The notes under the pieces are model-generated. The model worked only from the letters and a program-made list of their open reading frames with translations. It was not told the DNA's origin and did not search any database. A stretch of 64,000 bases of DNA, taken from assembly GCA_019454045.1 (NCBI GenBank), contig SKCR01035570.1, positions 248,001-312,000 of the forward strand, written 5' to 3'. Positions 21,480 to 33,371 of this stretch are shown here, piece after piece. The translations under genes were made by a program, and so were the position numbers. The stretch is from Zanthoxylum bungeanum. Lineage: Eukaryota > Streptophyta > Magnoliopsida > Sapindales > Rutaceae. The stretch's first letter is position 1, and every line of letters begins with the position of its first letter.

Positions 21480-24400
21480 ATTACTGAGAAAAGACTTTCG
21501 TCAGCGGATTTGCATGATTATCATCTGATGCTATTTATACGATCATCACATCGCCACGATGTATGATCCGAACGAATCAGATGAATAGTCGAAGTATGTA
21601 TCTGGATCGTTGATGAGACCATTAATTCTTTAGCCTGCGCTGAAGCCTAGCTCAGCTGCTAACAGAACAATATGTAATCTAATTAGATTTATTATCGACC
21701 AAAATGGCTTCTATTGCTGCCTTCCCGCATTTGTTGGTTATTCGGTAACAATATCTTTCTTGGAAGATTTCCAGCTCACTGTACCGTAATTCAAACTGTA
21801 TAGTGCCGTTATTACGATTTATAGTCTTTTTATCGGTTATGAAACTTACAGCAGTGATCCCACTCACTTCAAGTTCTCCTTCTCCATAGTTTAAGACAGC
21901 ATCCTTAGTTCTCTAAGATACTAACGGATGTTCTTAACGTCAATCCAGTGACTATCACTTGGATTGGCCTGATTGTGACTCCACATGCTCAAAGCGTATG
22001 AGACACCAGGTCGCATACATTTTTCAATGTACGAGTTCTCGGAGAGTATCAACAACTTTAAATCTATCCCAATAGATCTTTATTCCTAGAATAAAGGTTG
22101 TTTTTTCCCAGAATTCTACGGAGAATTTTCTCGAAAGCCAAGCTTTCATCGATTATTTTATTTGGGAATATCATTTCCAAGAAATGAAATATTATCATTG
22201 TATAGGACATTTATTGTTAGTGCCGCTCCCCCTAACCTTCTTTTATAGACAAGAATCATTTTCGTTTTGAATTATATCATAAACCATTATGATTACATCA
22301 AAACAATAATTCCAAGAACGTAATGCTTGCTTCAATCCATCCATGGATCGAATAAGCTACAAACCTTGTTTGCTTGTTATGGTACGACAAAACCGTCAGG
22401 ATGTTATAAACATCCTCCAAAAGGTTTCCGTTAAGGAAAGCGGTGTTGACGTTTATCTGTCATATTTCATGAATGAAACATGCAGCATTAGCAAGCATTA
22501 TCCAAATGGATTTACCGTGGCAAAGGTTAAAAGGTTTCGTCGTATTTAACACAATGTTGATAACAATACCTTTTCGCTACAAGCCCAACTTAGTACGTTG
22601 GTATGTTACCTTCATGTATGTCTTCCTTGAAGACTTATATAGTACCAATAGGCACAATGCCTTGCGGTACATCAACTAGTATCCAAACTAAGTTGATATA
22701 CATGGAATCCATTTCGGATATCATGGCACTTTGCCATAATAGATAGTCGATACCTTATATCACTTCCTCATACGTAGTCAGTTCGTGTTCCTCAATAAGA
22801 TTGACATCTTTATGAGGTGAGATCAGAAACCCATACCCTAGGTTATTTCCTGACTCTCTTCGACTTACGCGGTTCTTGTGTATTCGAAGATTATTGGTTT
22901 AGTTTCATCCTTGATGAACTATTTATGTTTCATTAGGAATTGGTGCCAGGAATAGTATTACTCCGATTTTCATCGAGTTTTACTATCCTCCCACTTACCA
23001 CTGCATATAGGTATTCCTCTTAGGAAAACCGCATGGCGAGAAACAATTACATTGTTCTTTAGTGAGTTGTATAAGTACTATACTTTGGTTTCCCTAGGAT
23101 AACCCACAACTTGGCACTTATCCAATTTGGGTTTTAGTTTGGTATCATCCAAACATATGCCCAGCATTCCCAAATCTTCAGGAATGAGAAAACCCGGTTT
23201 CTTTCCTGTTCATATCTAATATGAAGTCTGTCTAACAGATTTTTATGGAACCTTATTCTAAATAAGTTTTGCACTGTTTAAAGCTTATCCGTTGAAGGAA
23301 ATGTTAGCTCAGAGCGACTCATGATTAACCTTATCCTGTCTAACAAAATTTGGTTTATCCGTTCGGACACACCGTCAAATTGACGTGTTTCGGGAGGAGT
23401 CCTCATTGAAAGAATACTATACTCTTTCAAGTATATGAGAAACTTATTGCTTAAGTATTTTCATCATGATCCAACCATGATGGTTTTACACTTTAGCCGA
23501 TCTGTTTGTCTATTTCGTGTCGAAACTCTAAAAGTTTCCGATTTGTGTTTCAAAAGAGACACATAACCATAACGCGATGCCACATCCGTAAAGGTCACGA
23601 AACATTCATATCCACCTCTAGCCTAGCTAGATATGGGCCCACTTGCTTCACTATGAACTAGGGCTAACAGATCGGTGGCATTTTGTACTTTTACCAAGTA
23701 AAGGTGTTTTAGGCACTTTACCCAATAAACTAGATTCGTAGACTTTATTTGAATGGAATCAAATTTGTCCTAGTACCAACTCTTCGAAAGTGTGGATATA
23801 CGAGTCTTGTTTAATTGTGTCTCAGACAACAATGCCACAATTAAGTTTCAACTGATAAAATCAGTTTGAGCTATTTGTTTGTCATGTATATGTTTGAGAT
23901 ATTATATTCAAAATTAAATATAATACTGTTATTCACATCTAATATGTTTATCTCAATATCATCTTTATATAAAAACACTTTAGTGTTTTAGAATATAAAG
24001 GTACATCCGCAATGGATTAACCCTAATATAGAGATAATGTATCTAGTCAAACTAGTTACATTGTAATAATTTCCTAATTTAAGTACAACCCGAATGGTAG
24101 TTCCTAAACTTAGGTATCTACGGTTAAAACAGCGACTTTCGTCCCGTTTCCGATTCGCAGATAAATCTCAACTGAAGTCAGTATCCTGCTCATAGTAGAT
24201 TCTGCACAGTAGTACATATTTATGTATCACACTAAGTATCTAAAATTCAATTTTAATACTAGTAGTGAACATATATATGACAAACATATTTGAAGTCAGA
24301 GCCTTGCACGTCTTCAATTCCTTCATGTCTGCCTTGTCCAAACGGCAGTCACGCTTCCGCGATCCCGTTTGCCACAATTTAGGCAGACATTTTGGAATAT

Positions 24401-24928
24401 GTCCTTTATCTTCCCAGAAGACTGTAATGATCTTGCCTTTGCCATTTTCACACTCCAGAAGCCTTTGGCCTAGCCTCGGCCTTCCGGAATGTCGAAATAA
24501 GACGCGCGCCTTGCGATTCTTGCCTTATTGCAAACTTTGGCTTTGACTCATTGAGTATAGCCATTAACTCTCCAAGAGTTTACTATTACAATTTAGTACT
24601 TCAAAGATCTAAGAATATATCTACGAAGATCCTTCAATTTCATTATCATACTTTAAGGATATAATCTTTAGTTCTGATTAAGAAATTAAGGAGTCTATGA
24701 GACAAGTATAATGGATTAAGCACTAAAGTTATCATCACATGAATCTTCAAAAGATCATGCTATACTAATTACTTAACTCCTGGTTTAGGCCTAAGATGTT
24801 ATTTTATCAAATAAAGTAACTTCTTAATTTTCAGGACCATCCTGAAACTTTATTCCCAATTTGAAATTAAACCATTTAAATACATTTTCCCTATGACTAT
24901 GTTTTAAATGCCAATCTTTCAATTTTAT
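21480..24928 (-). pseudogene. M1 gag-pol, heavily decayed
   Basis: No frame longer than about 90 codons survives, but alignment to P1 by eye identifies the parts from right to left. The former gag start lies at 24926-24928, where ATG has become ATA. The zinc knuckle (about 24330-24390) keeps CLNCGKR but has lost its His and final Cys. Around 22440 the text NTAFLNGNLLEDVY marks reverse transcriptase. The catalytic box that should be YVDD reads YNDN (about 22185-22225). The RNase H tail is near 21480-21620 with a garbled HLIR. The element cannot encode working protein. Confidence 0.7.
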
Positions 24929-24939
24929 CTTGATTCTAA

Positions 24940-25215
24940 TAGTCCAACTATTTAATCAACGATTTAAGTACTATATATTATAATGATTACTATAGTCCAA
25001 CTATTTAATCACTATAATTTAATAGATTAAATTCAATTATATTGATTACTATAATCCAATTATAAAATCAAATATAATTAATTAAATCAAATTTATTGAT
25101 TACTATAATCCAATTATATAATCAACTATAAATGAAATAGTTTGAATACAGTCCAACTGTTTAATTTAAAACACGATTAAATATTAGTCCAACTAACATT
25201 TAATTTATTTAACGA
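24940..25215 (-). repeat. Degenerate TAGTCCAACTATTTAATCA repeats in M1 leader
   Basis: The words TAGTCCAACTATTTAATCA and TTGATTACTATAATCCAATT recur at least six times. P1 has only two or three TTGGACTA words in the matching place just before gag (32417-32494), so the tract seems to have expanded in M1. Confidence 0.55.
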
Positions 25216-25374
25216 CGAATGATTTAATATAAGCGCGTATGGCAAGTTATTAAACAAATATTGAAAATTTAATACTTGCCTCCCACTATTTTTTCGGCGA
25301 GCCTCTAACCCTCTGTTGAGTACTCGGGAACCTTGTTTCCTAGTGGGCTAGGATCCCTTTAAATAACACACAAT

Positions 25375-25750
25375 CTTGACTTTGGCCAACAAATTGTATG
25401 ATAATTAACTAGGCAGATCTCTAAGATCAATTGGATCCCATCCAATTCCTAGATCCAATAGGGGGACATCCAAGTCCGAACATATATCCTATATATGCCA
25501 ATATATCCAATATATTGCCTACCTTTTTCCTCTGAATCAACTAAGCCTTGCTTTGGCACAACAAACTTAGTGATCCCAGTTAAGCGGAACCCATTGACCA
25601 TGGAAAGCTTCGTAATCAATGTCGATGGACAAGAAGTGGTCTTGACTTTGGCCAACAAACCACAACTTGACAAGACACCGATATGGAACAAAGCTCTCGT
25701 GATTCAAACACATCCTCGACGGACAAAGGCCTTGACTTTGGCCAACAAAC
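25375..25750 (-). repeat. Leader motif CTTGACTTTGGCCAACAA, three copies
   Basis: Copies at 25375, 25641 and 25731, plus a degenerate CTTGCTTTGGCACAACAA at 25547. P1 carries the same motif three times plus one degenerate copy in its own leader (31862-32242). Confidence 0.8.
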
Positions 25751-25799
25751 CAATGCAAGTCTCAGATCTTGAGTAAGAATCACTCAATGGAAGGAAAAA

Positions 25800-27310
25800 C
25801 ACTTAATATTTTGTGAGGGTTTTTCGCGTGCAAATTGGCAACCAATTTATTATCTTTGTTAAGGTCTCATCATCATACACCCTTAAACATGAATTCTAAA
25901 CACATAATAAGGCGCATATAAATAAATAATAATGATATGCGGATGGATACTTTACACGTTGATCCTAGATCAAATCTCTCCATTTCCTCTCTCCCACTAG
26001 CACATTTATTACTTCTACCCGTTACATAACACTTCTAAAGAAACCTCATTTATCGCAACCATTGAGGGGAATAGGTGAGAAGAGAAATACAATGAGAAAT
26101 GAGGTAATAGGCTGGACACGCAGGTCCAATTAATAAATTCAAAATTTATTACAACAATTTCCAAAATTGCCCCACCCATCTAATATCCATCTGATATACA
26201 TTATTCATGCATCGCAACCATGTATTCACACAAGCATGTTATCAATCAATCTAATCCAATTAATTATTCTGATAATTAATGACCATCCAATGTTCAAAAA
26301 ACGATTTGATTTTTCGCGAGTCAAACTCGTTTTGCGAATAAGTACTCAAAGTACGAATTCTTGAATTAAATTAAACTACATAATTAAGTCCAATTAATAT
26401 GTATTTAATACTAATTCACTATTTAATTCCAAATTAATATTACACTTTATTAACGAACCTTACGACTTAAATTCCAAATTTAATCGTTCGGGTCTCAAAG
26501 CCCGATCAACATCTAATGTTAATTTAATTAAAGTCCAATGGGCTTTCAATTAATTTCTTTAAGGCGTGGACTTTTGGTCAACTTGGGTCAAACCCATAAC
26601 CAAAGCCCAATCAAGGAATAACCCCATAAGCCTAGAAATCAATTTAGGCCCATTAGGCCCAATTAAAATTATAAAGGTCCATTAAGTCATAATTGGACTT
26701 TATGGAAACGGTTTTGGGCCCAATTGGATCCAACCAATTTAGCCTAAACCTAACTTGGTACAACCAATCCCAATTAGCCCATTTACAACTTTTCAAGCCC
26801 AATCCAATTTAAGCCCATTTAATTAAACTACAAAAATTCCAAATTTCATATTTAATTAATCAAAGTGTATTACATAATTAATTAACCAAATCAATATTTC
26901 CAAAACACCAATTAGCTTAATTAATTATGCTTATCAACATTAAAACATGTCCAACACATTTTAAACAAAAATCAAACCCAATACATGCTTATCATGTCTC
27001 GGCAATTAGGGGTTAATTATGTCCAATTCGAATTCAATCCAATCAAATCTCAAATTAACTTTTCCAAATTGATTTCAAGTCATCCAATGAATTAAAAATC
27101 AAAAAATCCAAGACATTTAGGGTTCATCAAGTTTCGGCCAAGCCTCAACAAATTGGGGAAAATTGTTCCAAACCAATTTTCATGAAATTGATCCAATCAT
27201 ACTTCAATTCAATATCATTTAAGCACACTTAATCATCGAATTTCATCAAATCATGCTCAAATACATTTTACCCAATTTTAACCCTAAATCAAGTTTCATG
27301 CTTTTAACCT
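25800..27310 (-). other. M1 leader, non-coding
   Basis: AT-rich sequence between primer site and the leader repeats; no gene seen. Several GGCCCA/TGGGCC words at 26580-26830 recur in the P1 leader (30830-31140) on the opposite strand. Confidence 0.6.
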
Positions 27311-27323
27311 GGCTCTGATACCA
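27311..27323 (-). other. M1 primer binding site
   Basis: Complement reads TGGTATCAGAGCC, the Met-tRNA primer site, one base inside the LTR end. Confidence 0.9.
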
Positions 27324-27324
27324 T

Positions 27325-29373
27325 TGTTGGGGTTTCTACGGTCCCGAGGATCGATTATCAAGCATAAAACAAACATGTGAATACACGAGGAAGTTGCGGA
27401 ATACTTACATCGATCGGTTGAGCGACGCGAGGGACAACAAAAAATTCTTTTCTGCCTCCTTGGAAGTCACGGCAGTCCACTGGTTTTGCTCCTCCAAGAA
27501 TCGGCCATCTTGGTCTTCCAAGCTCCAAGCTTTTGATGATGGTGATTTCATGCTCATGAAGTTAGTTCCCTATCACCTTTCTATGTACTCTTCGGTGTGC
27601 TAACACTTGGTAATTTTGCCACAAAATCACCATGTTTCTCCTCTTGATTCTCGGTGAAAACCAGAAAGACAGAAGAAGAAAATGGCCTTGAGGCCGTGAG
27701 AGAGAGAGAGCATTTTGGCTCCAAAAAATCGTGAGCCATTTTAAAAGAGAGAAAAGAAATTGCTTTATGTATTTGTTTATTGATTTTCCAAAAAACAATT
27801 AAACATTTACCATTTTTCAATTTCAAAAAGTCAAAGGCAATAAAGCCTCAACCACTCACATCACTATTTACATCAATCATCAATCAAGTGACAAGTTGTC
27901 ACATCACTCAAAGTGACTAATGATTTGACGCTTGATGCAACTAGTGATTTGACGCATGATGTGACTTGCGAGCCGCACTTAAGTTCACAATGCGAGTGCG
28001 CTCGCAAACACTCCCGGGCTCGGGTTCGCTAATTCCAAATTAACGAATTTTCCGTTGCGACGTAATTAATTAATTATGCCTAGCAAAATCACTATTCACG
28101 TCGCTAACGAATTAATTATAAATCAATTTGTTTACCCGAATTAAAATCTAATTTCAATTCCATGTCGAAATCCAATTTCAAATAATATATCGAATATATT
28201 ATTTTATCGATTAATTCCAAATTAATCGTAATCTCTCTTTAATTAATATTTTATCCTAGATAAAATATCTCTGTAATTAATCCCAGATTAATTTTCTCTC
28301 TCAACTAATTAATCCCAGATTAATAAAAGTGTGAGTCATACATCATTGGTGAATCTTTGGGAAGCGACCCATGAGATCTCCAGATATGTTGGCAGTAAAT
28401 CCGGTCGTCGAACTATCCGAACACGTACGTACCTAGTACTACATTTTTACCGATTTACAAGACAAAGTTGGCTTCTAGCAAAACGCCATGCCTACCCAAT
28501 TCTCCAGAAATATCCTTACATGAATATGTGATCTATATCAGGCGTAGTATACATAGTATTGTGTATCTCAATCCAGTATCAGATGTCACGTGCAAGGCCT
28601 GAGGCTGGAATTGTGTCTGCCCCGTACGAAGCACATATCGGATCTCTGGTAACTAGTCTCTATAATCAGATATACATGACCTAGTCATAATATCCCGATA
28701 GCTGCATCATATAAGAGAATGAGTTTCGTATCCTACGTGACCATCATCTCCACTATGACTGGAGTGATACTTCTGTCTTGACATCACACTCAACACACTA
28801 CGATTCTCAATATACCCAGCAGAGGCGTACACAGAACCTGTTAAAGCCCTGGATGACCTGAAACTAAAGCATATTGATTGTCGCAAGTATTAGCGGTGCA
28901 AGTCTTAGGTTAAGACCAAATACACCTACCCTGATTTCGGACTTCCATAGACACATAGTCATACTACCAATGGAATTCCGAGGGGTCTATCCAAAGAGAA
29001 GCTGTTTTCCGTACCATCGGTAAAACACAACCTCCTTCTACACTTGCATGAGTATCATATACCCAAATATATGAGAACTATGCCGTTATGCCCTTATAAC
29101 GCGCACAAGTGTAATACTAGTCTTTTACGCATTATCGATGTCCAATCTCGATAATACTCTGACTAGGGATATTTAATGATTAAACCTTCGTGGATTGATA
29201 CTGTCTCATATCATCTCAATCCAGGAACTAATCATATGGACCTTTCATCATTTATACATCTTGGTGATCTAATCACAAATGATAAAAGAGCAATTTCCTT
29301 TGTCACATAGTTAATATACAACAACACCATGATCTGTACAAATAGTGATGCTATGGGTCATAACTGTCCAACA
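27325..29373 (-). mobile_element. M1 5' LTR (2049 bp)
   Basis: Complete, from TGTTGGGGTTTC (27325) to GTCCAACA (29373), so on the complement it starts TGTTGGACAG and ends CCCCAACA. It directly touches the truncated P1 5' LTR. A small duplication, GATTTGACGC..GATG, at 27930-27962 is absent from the left LTR. Confidence 0.9.
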
Positions 29374-30292
29374 TTTGGATAGTCCGACGATCGGATTTAC
29401 TGCCAACATATCCAGGAATCTCATGTGTTGCTTCCCAAAGATTCACCGATGACATTTGACTCGAAGAGAATTAATCTGTGATTAATTATGAGAGAGAGAA
29501 AATTAATCTAGGATTAATTGCGGCAAGAATTTATCTGGGATAAAATTCAAATAGTAGAGAGAGAATGATTAATTTGGAATTAATCGATTAAATAATATAT
29601 CGGATATATTAATTGAAATTATATTTCAAGCGAAATTAAAATTGATTTTAATTCGGGCAAACAGATTAATTTAGAATTAATTCGTAAGCGACTTTAATAT
29701 TTAATTATGTCGCAACTGTAAATTTGTTAATTCGAAATTAAATGAATCCGGACCAGAGCGAAGTTGCGTGTTGGATTGTTCGACTTAAATTCGGAATTTA
29801 TAAGTGGTGGGATCTACTTGACTTACATCACATATTTGACTAGTGATGGAAGTGGTTAAGGTTGAGTGTAAGCATTAGATTGCTTGTTTTTCACTCAATT
29901 AAAATCCAACCCAATTTGTCATTTGGGTCGACATATACCAACTTGATTTTTGGTAAATGATAATTTAGTTTTTTGAAAATCAAATACATAACACAAAAGA
30001 AAAACTCTATCTCCCTTTTCCAAGCAATGCCGAGAGCTTCTCCCTCCAATATAGAGTTTTTGTTGCAAAAATTCTAGTGAGCTAGCACTTCCAAGAGTGA
30101 ATCAAGGTGATAGGGAAACCAATCCTAGAGTTTGACACAAAGAAAGGCTTAGAGCTCTTCTCAAAGGATCAAAAGTTTTGAACTTCATACATCCATCCAA
30201 CCGAATCATTGTAAGTATTTCCGCAACTTCTTTGAGTATTCACACACAATTTCATGATTAGAGATCCTTGGCATGTTCTAGGAACACTAACA
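29374..30292 (+). mobile_element. P1 5' LTR, left half missing
   Basis: Matches 37435-37995 plus 49288-49642 of the 3' LTR and ends GGAACACTAACA. About 950 bp of U3, including TGTTGGACAATTATG, are missing at the junction with M1, so this copy probably has no promoter of its own. Confidence 0.9.
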
Positions 30293-30293
30293 A

Positions 30294-30307
30294 TGGTATC
30301 AAGAGCC
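30294..30307 (+). other. P1 primer binding site
   Basis: TGGTATCAAGAGCC, a Met-tRNA primer site with one extra A, right after the LTR end. Confidence 0.85.
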
Positions 30308-32505
30308 TTTTCTAAGCATGAAATGAGTTTAGGGTTTATATACTTTAATTTGGGGTTTTTATGTTTTGAGCATGATTTCTTCAAATTGGTTGTTTGGTTG
30401 GCTTGGATGATGATGAATTCGATTTATGCATCTTAGGAATTGAGAAAATGAATTGGATAAATTTTTCCCTAAATTCCTAGCCTTGGCCGAAACTATGACC
30501 CTAGTGTATCATGGTGATTTTTTGATTTTAGTCCATTGGATTTGTTTAAAAGCATGAGATAAATTGATTGTTGATTTAATTGGATTGAAATCAAATTGAT
30601 TGAAATTTTATGCCTAAAAACCGTGAGCCTTAGCATGTATTATAGATTGATTTTGCTTCAATTTGTGTTGGACATGAGTTGTTTAATTAAAGCATGATTA
30701 ATTAGTTTAATTGGTGTTTTGGAAATATTGGTTTAACTAATTAATTATGGCTATTAAACTTTAATCAAAATTAATGTGAAATTTGGAATTTTGTATTAAT
30801 TAAAATTAGTCTTTAATTTTGAATTGGGCTAATATTGTTGTATTTGGCTTAATGGGCTTGGTGGGCCAAGCTTGATTTAGGACAATTTGATTGGATCCAA
30901 ATTGGGCCTAAAACCATTCCATAAAGTCCAAATATAATAATTGGGCCTTTAATAATATAATTGAGCCTAATGGGCCTAAATTGATTTTTGGCAAATATGG
31001 TGATTCCTAAATTGGGCCTTGGCATTTGGGTTTGATCCATATTGGCCAAGCCTATGCCTTAAGAATTAATTAAAAGTCCATTGGACTTTAATTAAATTGA
31101 CATTGGATGTTAATTGGGCATTTGAGACCCATTTAGATTGGATTTAGAATCTAAGTCTAAAAGGCACTAAAATAAGTGTAATTATTTAATTTGGAATTAA
31201 ATTAGAATTAGTATTGAATACAAATTAAATTGGATTTAAAATTGTAGTTCAATATAATTCAAGAATACGTGCTTTGAGTGTTTATTCTCAAACGAGTTGG
31301 ACTCACGCAAATCAAATCGTTATTTGAACATTGGATGATCATTAATTCAATGATTAATTAATTGGATTAGATTGATTGAATAACATGCTTTGTGTGAATA
31401 CATGGATGTATTGTATGAATAATGTATATCGGACGGATATTAGAAGGGTGAGGGCAATTTTGGAAATTGTTTTAATATATTTAGAATTTATTAAATTGGA
31501 CCTGCGTGTCCAGCCTTTTATCTCTTGACTCTTTGTATTTCTCTTCTCACAAATTCCCCTCAAAGTTAATGAGGTTTCTTTATTGTATTATGTAATTGGG
31601 TAGAAGTTAGAATAGTTCTAGCGGGAGAGAGGAAATTGAGAGATTTGTTCTAGGAACAATTTCTTAAATATCCATCCGCATATCATTATTATTTATTTCG
31701 CGCCTTATTATGCTTTTAGAATGCATGCTTAAGGGTGTATGATTAGACCTAATCAAAGATAATAAATTGGTTGCCAATTTACGCAAAAAACCCTCAAACC
31801 AATATTAAGTGATTTTCTTCCATTGAGTGGTTCTCTCTCAAGATCCAAGATTGGCATTGGTTTGTTGGCCAAAGTCAAGATCAATGTCCTTCGCGGATGT
31901 GTTTGAACCACGAAAGCTTTGTTCCATATCGCATGTCTTGGGCGGTTGTTACTTGTTGGCCAAAGTCAAGGTCACTTCTAGTTCATCGACATGGATTACG
32001 AAGCTTTCCCACTATCAATGGGTTGCGCTTAACTGGAATCATTAAGCTTGTTGAGCCAAAGCCAAGGCTTTGTTGATTCATAGGAAAAAGGTTAGGAAAT
32101 ATATTGGATATATTGACATATATATTGTATATATGTTTCGGACTTGGAGGTCCACCTACCGAATCTAGGAATTGGATGGGATCCAATTGATCTTAGAGAT
32201 CTACCTAGTTAAATATCATACAGCTTGTTGGCCAAAGTCAAGGTTGTGTGTTATTTAACGGGATCCTAGCCCACTAGGAAACTAGGTTTCCCGAGTACTC
32301 AACAGAGGGTTAGAGGCTCGCCGAAAATTAGTAGGAGGCCAGTATTGAATTTGCAATTTCGTTTAAATACTTGCCAAATACGCGCTTTCAAATTATTTTC
32401 GTCGTTATATATTTATATTAGTTGGACTAATATTTTATTATTTTCTTTTAACAGTTGGACTGTACTCGTAATCGTTAATTGAATAGTTAGACTATTGCAA
32501 TTAAG
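30308..32505 (+). other. P1 leader, long and non-coding
   Basis: About 2.2 kb without a convincing gene, long for a copia leader. It is rich in TTGGGCC/GGCCCA words at 30830-31140. The last 650 bp hold the TTGTTGGCCAAAGTCAAG repeats and a GAGTACTCAACAGAGGG block (32294) also present in M1 at 25310-25330 on the complement. Confidence 0.7.
31862..32242 (+). repeat. Leader motif TTGTTGGCCAAAGTCAAG, three copies
   Basis: Copies at 31862, 31953 and 32225, plus degenerate TTGTTGAGCCAAAGCCAAGG at 32048. Number and order mirror M1, so the repeat predates the split of the two elements. Confidence 0.85.
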
Positions 32506-33371
32506 ATGGCCGAAAAGATCAACATTATGGACATTATCATGAGCGGAAATGTCTTTAATGGGGCAACTTTCCTGACTGGGATATGAACATCAGGATTGTC
32601 TTGGGGGCTGAGAAGACGCTCTATACGATAGAGAGACCTCTCGGGCCTAAGCCCGGAATTGAGCAGCCACTTGAGCTTGAGCTTTGGAAGACTCACAATG
32701 ATGACAACTCAACTGCTCAATCCGTCATGCTTGGTGCAATGACCCCACAATTTCGTCGTCAAAACAATGGATTGGATCCCCATGAAATGATGTTGAAGTT
32801 GAGGGACCTTCATCGATCTAACCTTAGATCGCAGAAGTATGAGTTGCAGAAGAAGCTCTTTCGCTCTCGAATGTCAGAGGGTGCATCTGTCAAGCACCAT
32901 GTGTCGCATATGATTGATGACATTGAATAGCTGGGTCAACTAGGCATAACCTTTGAGGCTGAGACTTCCATAGATTTGATCTTACAGTCTATTCCTGACA
33001 GCTGGAGCGGGTTCATCATGAACTACAATATGATGAACCAAGAGAAGACTCTTGGAGAGTTGATGGCAATACTGAAAGAGGCAGAAAAGGAGCTTTTAAA
33101 GGGTAAGAAGCGTGAGGCGCACTTCGCTTCGACATCTCCGAGTGCCAAGGCTTGGCCGAAGGCTTCTGGAGGTGTGAAGAAGAAGAAGAAGAGAAAGGGC
33201 AATGCCAAATCATCAAAGTCTTCTGGGAAGACAAAAGACAAATCCCAAGATGTCTGCCTACAGTGTGGCAAACGGGGTCACTGGAAGCGTGGCTGCCGTG
33301 AGTACAAGGCGCACATGAAAGAAGTGAAGGCGGGTAAGGCACCGATTCAGGTATGTTTGTTATTGAAATAA
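32506..33371 (+). pseudogene. P1 gag (copia, UBN2 type), broken
   Basis: Starts MAEKINIMDI at 32506; a frameshift near 32560 moves to the frame with DWDMNIRIVLGAEKTLY. A stop (TAG, 32928-32930) interrupts after MIDDIE, and reading goes on with LGQLGITFEAE and ILQSIPDSWSGFIMNY, the usual gag order. A Lys-rich stretch precedes a zinc knuckle CLQCGKRGHWKRGC (CX2CX4HX4C) at about 33256-33297, intact. The protein would form the virus-like particle and bind element RNA. One frameshift and one stop make it non-functional as it stands. Confidence 0.85.

Larger units (their letters stand above)
19408..29373 (-). mobile_element. M1: Ty1/copia element, minus strand, about 10 kb
   Basis: Right LTR 27325-29373, left LTR 19408-21411, Met-tRNA primer site at 27311-27323, polypurine tract at 21412-21422. 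Only the U5 end of the left LTR is incomplete: the first 23 bp (TGTTGGGGTTTCTACGGTCC..) seen in the right copy are missing and the Tat minisatellite abuts instead. The two LTRs show about 11 substitutions and one gap over the first 320 bp, but the interior is much more decayed. Its leader, LTR and protein remnants are clearly related to those of P1. Confidence 0.85.
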
